Source of the DNA: Carnegiea gigantea
Taxonomy: Eukaryota; Streptophyta; Magnoliopsida; Caryophyllales; Cactaceae
Direction: 5' to 3'
Length of the DNA: 64,000 bases
NCBI GenBank assembly: GCA_029747015.1
Contig: JAKOGI010001966.1
Location: forward strand, 1-64,000
Shown: positions 43,909 to 54,740 of the stretch, in pieces
How the letters are laid out: the number at the start of each line of letters is the position of its first letter
Position numbering within the stretch: position 1 is the first letter of the stretch
Notes under the pieces: model-generated
What the model saw: only the letters and a program-made list of their open reading frames with translations
Database searches by the model: none
Told to the model about the DNA's origin: nothing
Position numbers and translations under genes: made by a program

Positions 43909-45669
43909 ATGAGTACCCCACAAGGCATGCTTGAAGGTTAATCCATAACTCGACCACCATACTTCAATGGCCAACACTATGGTTGGTGGAAGAATAGGAT
44001 GGAAAACTACATCCAAGCCGAGGACTATGAGTTGTGGATGCTCATCAAGAATAGACCACTCATCCCAAAGAAAATAACTGAAGATGGAAAGTCAATCCCC
44101 AAGGAGCCTAAAGAATTCAATACTGAAGATTACAAAATGATGGAGAAGAATGCCAAAGCCAAGAAACTTCTATATTTTGGCCTAGGCCCTGATGAATATA
44201 CTCGCATATCTGAATGTGAGTCGGCCAAAGAAATCTAGGATGCTTTGCAAGTAGCTCACGAAGGGACCAATCAAGTAAAGCAATCCCGGATTGAATTGCT
44301 TATGAGAAAATATGAGCTGTTTGAGATGGGTGATCGTGAAAGTGTGATGGACATGTACACTCGCTTCACTCACATAACGAATGAGTTGAAATCCCTGGGA
44401 AAATCCTTCACCACTGAAGAATTGGTGAGGAAAATCCTAAGAATTTTACCTCATTCTTGGGAAGCGAAAGTCACGGCCATCCAAGAAGCTAAGGACATGA
44501 ACAAGATCACCCTAGATGAGCTGATTGGCAACCTCCAAACGTATGAACTTAGGAAAAATTCTCAACAGAAAGATGAGACAAAGAGAGATCGAGGTCTTGC
44601 ACTAAAGGCCTTAGAAGATGATTCTGATTCTGATGAGGAGGAGATTGCGATGATCACTTAAAAGTTCAAGAAGTTCTTTAAGAAAGTCAAAGAAAATAGC
44701 AAAAGGAAGGACTTCAGCAAGGCCCGGAACACCTCTCGGGAACAGTTCTCCAGGTGTTTCAAGTGTGGAAAACTGGACCACATTGTGAGAAACTGCCCAC
44801 TGCACAAGGAATAACAAGAACCGGAACACCCTAGAAAACAGGGGAGGAAACAGGGTGTAAGCAGCTCAGCGAAAAGGTTCTCAAAAGCTATGCTCGCGGC
44901 CTGGGGAGACTCAAGCGAGGATGAGGAAGGGTCTGAAGTTGGGGAAACTAATGTAGCACTCATGGCAAGAAGTGACACTGATTCAGATGATGGATCAACA
45001 AATAGTCTGACACAACTCAAGAACAAGGTACGTGGTCTAAATAAATCAACTCTTAAAGAATTAGTGTACACTATAATGGATATATGTGCTGAATTAAAAA
45101 GGGATGTTCGAGATCTAGAACTTGAAAATGAAACCCTTAAATTGGAAAAACTTGAAGTTGACAAAGAAACTCTTGCCTTGCATGAAAACATCAATGTGCT
45201 TAAAGAAACTCTACTCATAAAAGAAGAGACTAGTTCCACTAAATTGACTGAGCTGGAAAAAGAATCCCTTGACTTAAAAGGTAAGGTCGAGTCCTTGCTT
45301 GTAGAAAATAAAAACTTGCTTGAGAAAATGAAACAAATGGAATCAGACCTTGCCACAAACAAGCTCTGGAACTGGTTCTCACAAGCACTTGAATGGTTAA
45401 ACACCCATCATAGTCGAAATAGAAGAGGACTAGGTTTTGTGCCTAAGATGACCTACCCAGTGAATAGAAAATATGTAGGATTATCTGAGAATATTGTATG
45501 TTATCACTGTGGTAAAACGGGTCATTACCGTTATACTTGTCCCTCAAGAAAGTATGCCATTAAAAGGAACTCAGTGTACGTAAAACAAATATGGGTTAGG
45601 AAAGATGAGATTTGTACCTCTAAAGGAATGGGACCCAAGTGGATCCGGGTTCCAAAAACTAACCCTTGA
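43909..45669 (+). pseudogene. SIRE gag (one frame, five stops including its end)
   Basis: Begins at ATG 43909 (MSTPQGMLEG then TAA at 43939). Domains in order: copia gag N-terminal region (RPPYFNGQHYGWWKNRMENY), the UBN2-type capsid region (RKYELFEMGDRESVMDMYTR), CCHC zinc knuckle 1 (44755-44796), a long coiled-coil-prone acidic region (about 45010-45350), and CCHC zinc knuckle 2 (45499-45540, CYHCGKTGHYRYTC). In-frame stops are TAA 43939, TAG 44236, TAA 44659, TAA 44812 and TGA 45667. All four internal stops can be explained by single C-to-T or G-to-A changes from Gln or Trp codons, or a nearby equivalent. The protein would form virus-like particles and bind element RNA. Confidence 0.9.
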
Positions 45670-45675
45670 TTTGTT

Positions 45676-48600
45676 TTGCAGGCTGAAGTGAGAGAGAACA
45701 ACCCAGCAAACAACCCAGCAAACAGTGCAGAGAATAGTCTAGGGAACAAGCAGCTGTGGTATGTTGACAGTGGGTGTTCGAGGCATACACTTACAGCTTC
45801 AGAAGGTGGGAGTGTGGCATTTGAAAATGGCAAATCCGGGACAATTGTCGGCATAGGTGAGATAGGTGAGTCACTCTCCCATTCAATTGACAATGTTTAT
45901 TTTGTGGATGGATTAAAACACAACTTGCTAAGTGTGTCCCAACTGTGCGACAAAGACAACCCAGTAGTGTTCTCACCAACACGTTGCTTGGTTGTGAATA
46001 TGAACATAGGAGATGTTGTGTTGAGGGGGAAGCGACACAAGAATGTTTATAAAGTGTGTATCTGCACTCTTCCCCAAAATAATTTGGCTTGTTTGAGTGC
46101 CCTAAATGATGACGTTATGCTTTGGTACAAAAGGCTAGGTCATGCAAGCCACTTACTTTTGAACAAACTTGTAACCAAAAACTTAGTGGTAGGCTTACCT
46201 TCCATCAAATTCAATGATGACAAGGTATGTGATGCATGTGCCAAAGGCAAACAAGTCAAAAATTCATTTAAATCTAAAAAATGTGTAAGCACTACTCGAC
46301 CTCTTGAATTGATACATATGGATCTATGTGGTCCAATGAGGATCATGAGCTGAGGTGGCAAGAGGTATGTGCTTGTGATAGTGGATGACTACTCTCGTTT
46401 CACTTGGACTTTGTTTTTGGCTTCTAAAGATGAAACCTTTGAAAAATTTCTTGCTTTCATTAAAAAGATTGAAAAGAGAGTAGGACATTCCTTGGTATGC
46501 TTAAGGTCTGACCATGGGACAGAATTTGAAAATTCAAGCTTCACTGATTATTGTAATGAGCATGGTGTTGATCATAATTTTTCAGCTCCAAGAACACCCC
46601 AACAGAACGGGGTGGTAGAACGCAAAAATCGCACTCTAGAAGACATGACTAGAACAATGCTTTTTGCTAGTGGTCTTCCTAGAAACTTCTGGGCTGAAGC
46701 TTTGAACACATCATGTTACATTGTAAATAGATGCATGATTAGACCTATTCTTAACAAAACTCCTTATGAACTTTTCAAGGGAAGAAAACCTAATATTATG
46801 CATTTGAGAGTTTTTGGTTGTAAATGTTATGTGCATAATAATGGAAAAGATGCCTTAGGGAAATTCGATCCAAGGAGTGATGAAGCAATATTCCTTGGTT
46901 ACTTCTCGCATAGTAAGGCATACAAAGTGTTTAATAAGAGAACCTTGTGTGTTGAGAAAAGTGTGCATGTGCTTTTTGATGAAACTAACTCTCTAAGTGA
47001 GAATGATGCACAGGAAGAAGACTTCAAACTAGGTCTTGTTAGAAAAGACGTGCTGCTTCAAGGTGAACAAGGCAAGGATCAATCGGAGGGAGCAAGGTCT
47101 GAGGCTGTTCTTCAGGAAGGTAAGCAAGGTGTGAACCAAACAGGGGGAAACAGGGTGGAACCCTGTTCGGGACAACACCAGCCGAATCCTTCAGGGATAA
47201 ATCCAGGAACAAGCTCCCAAACAGGCTCAAGAACAGGTTCTGAACCTGTTTCATCGAGTATTCCAGCTAGAATGGAGAGCGAATCTGTGAACCCATTTTC
47301 ACCACGATCATGGAAATATCAAAGTTCACATCCTCTTGATCAAATTTTGTCTGATATTAATGCAAGAGTTCAAACTAGATCTAGACTCAAAAATTTCTGT
47401 GCTTTCTATGCTTTTCTCTCAAAAATTGAGCCTAAGAATATTAATGAAGCCCTTGCAGATTCAGATTGGGTCACAGCCATGCAAGAAGAACTCCATCAGT
47501 TCGAAAGGAACAAGGTATGGCACCTTGTGCCACGGCCAGAGGATAGAACAATCATTGGAACCAAGTGGGTGTTCCGTAACAAGCTGGATGAGTGCGAAAC
47601 AGTCACTAGAAACAAGGCCCGGCTGGTGGTTCAAGGCTACAACCAAGAAGAGGGAATTGATTATGAAGAAACCTTTGCACCTGTTGCAAGGATGGAGGCT
47701 ATTCGAATCTTGATAGCATTTGCAGCCCATATGGAGATCAAGTTGTATCAAATGGATGTCAAAAGTGCATTTTTAAATGGGTACCTCAAAGAAGAAGTGT
47801 ATGTCAAACAACCCCCTGGTTTTGAAAGTAATGAATTTCCTAACCATGTTTTCAAACTTGACAAAGCACTTTATGGTTTAAAACAAGCCCCTAGAGCTTG
47901 GTATGAGCGGTTGTCAAGCTTTTTATTAGAAAATGGTTTTACAAGAGGCAAGGTAGACAATACCTTGTTTCTAAAATCTAAGGGGGAACATTTGTTGATT
48001 GTCCAAGTATATGTCGATGACATCATATTTGGTACAACTCATCATTATTTATGCAATGAATTTTCAAAAATGATGAGGAGTGACTTTGAAATGAGCATGA
48101 TGGGTGAGCTTAATTTCTTTCTAGGCTTGCAAATCAAGCAAACTTCAAACGGCACCATGACCCATCAACAAAAGTATATCAAAGAGTTACTTAAGCGCTT
48201 TAAGATGGAGTCGGCCAAGTCCATTGATACTTCTATCTCTCCCTCAACCAGGCTGGTAATGGATGATGGTAGTCCCTCAGTTGAGGAGAAATCCTATAGG
48301 GGCATGATAGGGTCACTCCTATACCTGACGGCTAATAGATCTGACATTGTTTTCACTGTTGGTCTATGTGCACGTTTTCAGTTTAACCCTAAAGAAACTC
48401 ATCTTAAGGCTGTAAAAAGGATTTTAAGATACTCAAAACATACACCTGATCTAGCCTTATGGTATCCTAGAGGTTGCAACTTTGATCTTGTTGGGTATGC
48501 TGATGCTGATTATGCAGGTTTCTTGGTTGATAGAAAAAGCACCTCAGGTATGGCTCACTTTCTTGGACCTTGTTTGGTATCTTGGGCAACCAAGAAACAA

Positions 48601-48909
48601 CTCTCTGTTGCCTTGTCCACAGCAGAAGCTGAATATGTGGCAGCTGCATCTTGCTGTGCTCAGTTATTATGGATAAGACAACAACTCAAGGACATTTGTG
48701 TTGACATAGGATGTATTCCTATTTATTATGACAATACAAGTGCAATTAACATTGCCAAAAATCCATGTCAACACAAAGGAACAAAACATATTGACATTCG
48801 TCATCATTTCTTAAAAGACAATGTTGAAAAAGGAGTGATCTCAATGAATTTCTGTGCCACTGAAAATCAAATTGCTGACATATTCACCAAGGCATTGAGT
48901 AGAGAATAA
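45676..48909 (+). pseudogene. SIRE pol: protease, integrase, reverse transcriptase, RNase H (one premature stop)
   Basis: In phase with gag. Protease with LWYVDSGCSRHT near 45755-45790. GAG-pre-integrase region (LWYKRLGHAS, CDACAKGKQ) at about 46120-46260. Integrase core with MDLCGP, then a TGA stop at 46351-46353, [18 protein letters not shown] and [14 protein letters not shown]. Reverse transcriptase about 47455-48250: [41 protein letters not shown] and an intact YVDD at 48010-48021. RNase H with GYADADYAG and [13 protein letters not shown]. It ends SRE-TAA at 48907, beyond which FERNRLKLGLI continues in frame to TGA 48952, so the TAA is also likely secondary. Downstream of 46351 the frame is open for 846 codons. 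Confidence 0.95.
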
Positions 48910-49390
48910 TTTGAAAGGAATAGACTCAAACTAGGCTTAATTAGAACAACCTGACCAACCTGTTCTCTCACCCTGTTTGCAACATTTAAAAGTTACGGGT
49001 AAAACATGTTAAAATTTTTTGTTTGCAATCAACTTCTGTGCTATGTTTAGCATATGTGAGGTTTGCAACCTGCTGACACTTGTTGAGGTCTAATGAGATT
49101 GCCCTTATTGTCCCATGTTACCGAGCAAGTAACCTCAAGAACAAGCACCAGGAACAGGTACGCCTCTTGTTTGTCAAATATGTGCAACAAATTGAAAATT
49201 GCTAATCTCTTCCCGAGGCGTGCGCGGCCTAAATAAATGCAAAAGCCCGTTGCAAAACGGGCAAAATCTTTTAAAGATTTCGCATGTCTCTCTCTTTAAA
49301 GCTCTCTTGCTCAATCTCTCACCTCCACCGAAACTCTCTTGCTCTGAAACTCTGTTCAAGAAACCCTAATCTCTCTCCTTCCTCTGAAAA
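48910..49390 (+). promoter_or_regulatory. SIRE pol-env spacer with gene-like leader
   Basis: After the pol end the spacer holds two adjacent perfect hairpins: GCCCGTTGCAAAACGGGC (49245-49262, 7-bp stem, GCAA tetraloop) and AAATCTTTTAAAGATTT (49264-49280). Upstream is CTAAATAAATG at 49229, which could act as a TATA-like box. Downstream is a 100-base C/T-rich leader with a telo-box word AAACCCTAA (49361-49369) 21 bases before the env-like ATG. This layout resembles the 5' region of a plant housekeeping gene; whether it drives expression is inference. Confidence 0.45.
49245..49280 (+). other. Paired perfect hairpins upstream of the env-like ORF
   Basis: GCCCGTTGCAAAACGGGC folds with a 7-bp stem and a GNRA-type GCAA loop. 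One base later AAATCTTTTAAAGATTT is an 8-bp inverted repeat around a single T. Both are exact in the sequence. Role unknown. Confidence 0.7.
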
Positions 49391-51369
49391 ATGGCGTCTC
49401 CCATTAGCTCCGAGAGCTCCTCGACCTCAACTCAGGGCAACCAGACACAGAGCACAGCCTTGCAAACAGCCACAGCCCTATTTGCGCCTACACAATTTCT
49501 GACGGCCCTCATGGAAGGTAAAATTACTGAACCTTCTCGACCCATTGTTTATAAACCTTTTGGGTTTTTGAAAAGCATCGACCTTAGAACAGTGAATATG
49601 AAATTGGAAGACATCCCTTACAAATTTGGGTGGGAATTGATTTTGTTTGGAGAAACGGGGGCATGTAAACCCCAAGAACCTGTTGGGGCATCTGAAAGAG
49701 AAATTGGGCCTTTAGATGAAATCTTTCGGTTTGATCATGGACTAGATGACATCAGTTCACTTGGGCTGTTCCCAGAGCAGGAAACAGGGGCCAAAACAGG
49801 GCCTGAAGTTTTTAGGGATGACCTAGGGGAGGATTTGTTAAAAGAAGAAGGGGGTAGTAGTGATCAAATGGAGGAGTCTCCTGTGAAGCCTGAACAAGCC
49901 ACACCGGTAACACCAACCGGTGAGAAACGTAAACGATACAAAATTGTGGCTCGGCGTACTAGAATGCCAAGAACACGACCACCATTAAGGCCTAAAAGCG
50001 GCCAGACTGAAGAATCCTCAAAAAGTGAAACCCCTGTCAAACCAAAACCACAAATCTCCTCTTCGGCCAAACCCACAACCAAGCCAACTCGAAAATCAGC
50101 CCGAATTGCCTTCCACTCCACACCTCGTCCTGTCAAACAGTCATCCCCTGTTGTTAAGGAAATTGATTCCTCATCTGAGCCTTCATCAGATAGCGACCCT
50201 GAGAACACCACCTTCAAACAGGGCACTCCCGTGTGCTCAGAGTCCTCAGAGGATAAGCCTCTGCCTGCACCAAGATCGACCTCCACTTTACCCTCCAAAC
50301 CATCACCCCTCAAAACTCCCAAGAGAAAAGCCTCTTTCAAACACGCCTCCACCCAAGACCCTCCTACTGAGCCTCAACCTAAAAGAGCCAAGAAGTCTAC
50401 CCCGTCCGCAATCTCAGCCAAACTGACCCAACTGCTTCAGAGACGGGTAGTCAGGGGCAAAATTATCAAGGTAAAATATTTTGAGGAACAGGGTCTGGGG
50501 GTGTTTCTGCACAAGCTGCGTGCACAGGGGTGGTATGAGCTGTTTACAAACACCCAGCTAAGGTTTCTGTACATGAGTTGGCAGCGTTCTATGCCAACTG
50601 CACTGTCACCGAAGGAGTGGTGACAAGTATTATTAATGGGCAACAGCTTCGCTTTGATACGACGATATTAGGGGAAATTTTGGGGATTCCCTCCTCGGGC
50701 TTTGATATATATGTGAGAGAAGACAAGACTATTCTAGGGACAGCCAGGCTGCTGGAGTTCGCCCAAAAATTTAGCCAGCAATCAAGCCTCCAAACACCCA
50801 AGTCCGTAAAGAAAGGGGACATGACATCGCTCCATCAATTGATATTCTAGTTTATCATCAAGAATGTCATCCCCAGGGGCCAGGGTCGCAATCTTGCTGA
50901 TGCCATGGATCAATGTTTGATGGATCTGATGGACAAGGAAGAGCAAATCAACCTTCCTGCCATCATGATTCGCCACATAGCAAGAATTGCAAACACCTCC
51001 AGGGAACATGACCTGGGATACGGCTTCCTCCTGACTAGTGTGTTTGAGCACTTTGGGGTGACTCTGCAGAAGAAGCTGGGTGCTCAGTTCATTGATGAGA
51101 TTGGAAGTAACACCCTTATGGGGTGTGGATACACTTTGGTTGAAGGGTCTGCCTCAGAACAGGGGACCAGAACACCCCGTCCTCCTGTTTCTGACAGTTC
51201 CTTAGTCAAGCTTGAGGCTGCTTTGGAAGAAAACTCTCGACTCAGTGCTGAGCTTACTGCTGTAAAGGCTGCCCTGGATGAGGAAAAGGCTCTCAATGTA
51301 AAACGCCATGAAGATATCCTCGCCCTTCTCTCTTCCCTCTCAGCAAAATTTTCCCCTCCTGCTCTCTGA
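49391..51369 (+). pseudogene. SIRE env-like ORF (frameshift and one stop)
   Basis: ATG 49391 in good context (AAAATGG). Residues 1-190 are Ser/Thr- then acid-rich. About 49960-50420 is a Pro/Lys/Ser-rich basic region (RTRMPRTRPPLRPKSG, KRAKKST). Next comes a conserved-looking block (KVKYFEEQGLGVFLHKLRAQ, GWYELFTNTQ). Near 50545-50577 the frame must shift to read HELAAFYANCTVTEGVVTSI and LGEILGIPSSGFDIYV. A TAG lies at 50848. The C-terminus (about 51206-51360) is a heptad-like coiled coil (LEAALEENSRLSAELTAV). Proline-rich region plus C-terminal coiled coil after pol is the layout described for Sirevirus env-like proteins. The FYAN...LGIP block recalls a domain in many plant transposon proteins. 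I saw no clear signal peptide or membrane segment, so an envelope role is doubtful. Confidence 0.75.
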
Positions 51370-51837
51370 TCACCCCCCATCTGTTGTTCTCATAGCCTGT
51401 TCTCACTTCTCTTGGTTATCCTCTCTTGCTAGTTTGTACTTTCTGTTGCACTCGTTTGGTGAATGACAGGTTATCTTGTTTTTTGATTGGCTTTGCCTTG
51501 CTTGCTTTCTGTTGTGAATTGCTTGTGTGTGACTAGGATGGCCAATCTCATTACCGTACCAACACACTTGAGTGTATCGCCTGTTGACTTTCCTCCATTA
51601 CCCAAGTGGTGGTGATAGCAAACACCCTATGTTTGACTGTTCGCACCTACTTTTTAATGATGCCAAAAGGGGGAAGATAGGATGACCAATATATTGTTTT
51701 AGTTTTGCCATGGATGAGTTAGATTTCTTGCACTTTTTCGATACACTGCTTCATGTGAATTGTCGGTCCTATAAATAATTGGCACTAATCACTTCAATTG
51801 TCCTTGAAAGTTAATATGGTCACTTGGTTTGTCATCA
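51370..51837 (+). other. SIRE 3' untranslated region
   Basis: No gene. A first purine run AAAAGGGGGAAGATAGG at 51665 precedes the true tract at 51838; such doubled tracts could prime internally. Confidence 0.6.
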
Positions 51838-51853
51838 TCAAAAAGGGGGAATT
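51838..51853 (+). other. SIRE polypurine tract
   Basis: TCAAAAAGGGGGAATT abuts the 3' LTR start TGTTAGAATGC. Confidence 0.9.
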
Positions 51854-53274
51854 TGTTAGAATGCATAAGGTTTTGATAATAACAAATCCAAGTGTTGTAG
51901 TTGTTGTTGTTGTTCCAAACAGGCTTTACCAACAGGGTCTTACTGCTGTTTTTCAATATATTAAAACTGCTTGACTAATGGTTTATCAAGAACAGGTACT
52001 CAAGTCAGCGATGTAAGAACAACCATGAGAAACAGGCTCTGTAAGGTGTTTAAAATATGTCCTGTGAAGTGTTTGAAGCATAGGATATAAGTGCAGCCGT
52101 GAGGAACAGGTTCTGTGAAGTGTTTGCAGCAGATTCGTCTCTCTACAAGATGACTAGTGGTTACAACAAGATGTCTTGATTTAATTTGGTTTTATATTTT
52201 TAGACTCTTGTTAATATGCCAATCAGAAACTCTTAACTTACCACTTACTTGAAACGGTTTTGTTTTCTTTTGGTAAATATTTCGGATCACCCTTCAGAAC
52301 AATCCTGGAAACAGGGTGATCAGGGTGTTTCCAGAATAAGCTGCGAAAAACTGTTTTGCACGATTTTTATCTTTTGAATTTTGAGCAGCTTCTTCAAGGA
52401 TTTGCAAGAAAGATTTTTTATGGAGTATCTTACCCCTTATCCTAAAAACGGTTATTAAAATCTAAGGGGATTTGCAAAATCTTTTTTGAATAAAAAGAAT
52501 ATCTAATTTTTGGCAAGTGGATAAGGTTGTTGAGAAAAACATGGGCTAGTTGCTGAGAATCACCGCCTTATGCATACGGTTTAGGAAGTGTTTCTAGCTC
52601 ATGTTTCCTCATCCCTTGTAGCTAAAGAATTCTATATTCTTTAGGGATTTTAGTTTCCAAAAATTTGAGAAATTGTTTTTCCAAGCACTATATAAAGTCG
52701 CTTCTCAGAATGATAGAAGCATCGGTTTTCAAAAAGAAAAATTCAGTGTTCATGAGCTTAAAAGTTTGAAAAGAAAACCGTGTCTAGTGAGTGAGTTATT
52801 TGAGCTTTCAAAGTTGGCATACTAGGATTTCATTGTACTCTATATTAGCTTAGTTGAGAAGCATTGTAATAGGGTGTTTTTCTTTATACTCTTCTTTCAC
52901 AAAAGTGAGTTGAGTGTGTGTCCAAATCAAGGGGATTTTGGACATGGGGTAACCTATCTTAGGGAAGACGGTTACGTGGGTTGCAATTTGTAACAAGGTG
53001 TGTTACTATTGTAACGTGATTAGCCTGTTTAGTGAAGTGTTTAAATCCTACAGGAGGTAGGTCGTGGTTTTTAACCTCAGTTGTGCTAGAGGTGTTTTCC
53101 ACGCAAAAATCCTGTGTCCATTATTTCTGCATTCAATTTTGTTGGATTTTCGCTTCTGCTTATCTCAGAAACAACCTGTGCGAACAGGGCCTAAGATTGT
53201 TTGCCAGCAACTTGCGAAAATCGGACACCACAATTCACCCCCCCTCTTGTGGTTGTGTACTCTCTAAATCAACA
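51854..53274 (+). repeat. SIRE 3' LTR (1421 bp)
   Basis: Starts TGTTAGAATGCATAAGG, ends CTAAATCAACA, then TSD ACTTT at 53275-53279. Same length as the 5' LTR; a few 1-base indels cancel out. Confidence 0.95.
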
Positions 53275-54740
53275 ACTTTGACTAGAGGTATCTGCTTGTT
53301 GCACAACTGTTTAATCCTGCGATCTAGTATTTGGACTGGTTGCTCTTCATATATTAAATCCGCAGTGATTTCAATATGTTCAAATATAATGGTGTGGCTT
53401 GGATCTGGGGTATATTTTCGAAGTGAGAGATGTGAAATATGTTATGCACGTGTTCTAGTTCTACCGACAGATCCAGACGATAAGCTACAGGATTCAATTT
53501 TTCAATGATTTCATATGGTCCAATATATCTTGGACTCAATTTGCCTTAAACCTCAAACCTCTTGACACCCTTAATTGGACGATACTTTTAGAAAAACATT
53601 ATTGCCTTCTTGAAACTCCAAATGCCTCCTTCTCTTATCCACATAACTCTTTTGTTGACTCTGGATAACCTTAATATGCTCTCAAATCCTTCTTATTGTT
53701 TCCATAGTTTCCTGGATCATCTTAGGGCCTACAATCAATGCCTCATCTAAATCACTCGAGTATAGTGGGGTTCTACATTTTCTCCTATATAGGGCTTCAA
53801 ATGGGGCCATTCTGATGGTGGACTGATAGCTATTGTTATAAGAAAACTCCACCAAAGGTAAATCATCTTCCCATTTCCCTTGGAACTCCAATACATAAGC
53901 TCTTAACATGTTCTCTTCAATTTGATTCACTCTTTCAGTTTGCCCATCTGTCTCAGGGTAATAAGAGCTGCTGAAGTTCAATTTAGTCCCAAAGGTCTTT
54001 TGAAGTGCTTGTCAAAAATGGGCTTGCAATCTTTAATCTCCATCTGATACTATATCTAAGGGGATTTCATGCAGTCGGACTATCTCTTTAACATACAACT
54101 GGGCTAGCTTTTGAACTCCCCTGGTTTCTTTGATTGGTAGAATATGGGCCGACTTGGTAAGCCGATCGACTACAATCCAGATAGCATTCTCCTTCGAGGC
54201 AGAAAAGGATAAACCTATAACAAAGTCCATTGAGATCGAGTCCTATTTCCAGGTGGGAATTTCAAGGTGTCGCAATTCACCCACGTGATGCTGATACTCT
54301 GCTTTAACTTTCTGACAGGTCAGACACTTGTCTACATATTCTGCAACCTCCTTTTTCATGTTATTCCACCCGAAGTATTGCCTTAAATCTCTATACATCT
54401 CGGTGCCTCCTGGATGCACCGAGTAGCAAGTATTGTGAGCCTCCTCTAGGATCTGTTTCCTTAATTCCTCATTTTGGGGCACACATAGGCGATTCTGAAA
54501 TCGCAGGGTCCCATCCTCATGCACTACAAACCCGAAAGACTTTTCTTTCTCTAAATTTTGCTTTATTCTTTGGAGTTTAAGATCACTTTCTTGGTTCACT
54601 CGAATTTCCTCCACTATGGAAGGATGTAAGGTAAGTGCTAATAATTGAACATGTGCTTGCCCATGGGACACTAGTTGAATTCCTAAGTTCTCAAGTTCTT
54701 TCAAGAGACTTAACTGAGTAATCACCACAACATTTAAGCT
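53275..54740 (-). pseudogene. Tekay-2 integrase and N-terminal half of chromodomain (broken)
   Basis: Reading leftward from 54740: linker after RNase H (VVITQLSLLKELENLGIQLV), HHCC zinc-binding region (HPGGTEMYRDLRQYFGWNN, CLTCQKVKAEYQ), and the core with first Asp in MDFVIGLSFSAS (about 54195-54230), second in IPLDIVSDGD (54033-54060) and Glu in GQTERVNQ (about 53930-53950). EFSYNNSYQSTIRMAPFEAL and MSPRYIGPYEIIEKLNPVAY follow, then the chromodomain start LIYEEQPVQILDRRIKQL, cut at 53280. Stops occur near 54243, 54032 and 53682. Confidence 0.9.

Larger units (their letters stand above)
42431..53274 (+). mobile_element. Full-length SIRE-type Ty1/copia element with env-like ORF
   Basis: A 10,844 bp element: 5' LTR 42431-43851, PBS, gag, pol, a spacer, an env-like ORF, PPT and 3' LTR 51854-53274. 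The 5-bp TSD ACTTT is perfect. The LTRs are equal in length (1421 bp) and by hand comparison differ at about 45 positions, so this is the youngest element here. Gag and pol share one frame interrupted only by single stops. Large size, two gag zinc knuckles and an extra ORF after pol fit the Sirevirus (SIRE/Maximus) group. It lies antisense to its host Tekay-2. Confidence 0.95.

Noticed and set aside
44658..45404. Long minus-strand open frame (248 codons) opposite SIRE gag
   Set aside because: Ser/Leu-rich shadow of the acidic coiled-coil gag region; no family motif, and the plus strand is clearly coding.
49864..50352. Minus-strand frame of 162 codons opposite the env-like ORF
   Set aside because: Antisense of the proline/lysine-rich region; composition artefact.
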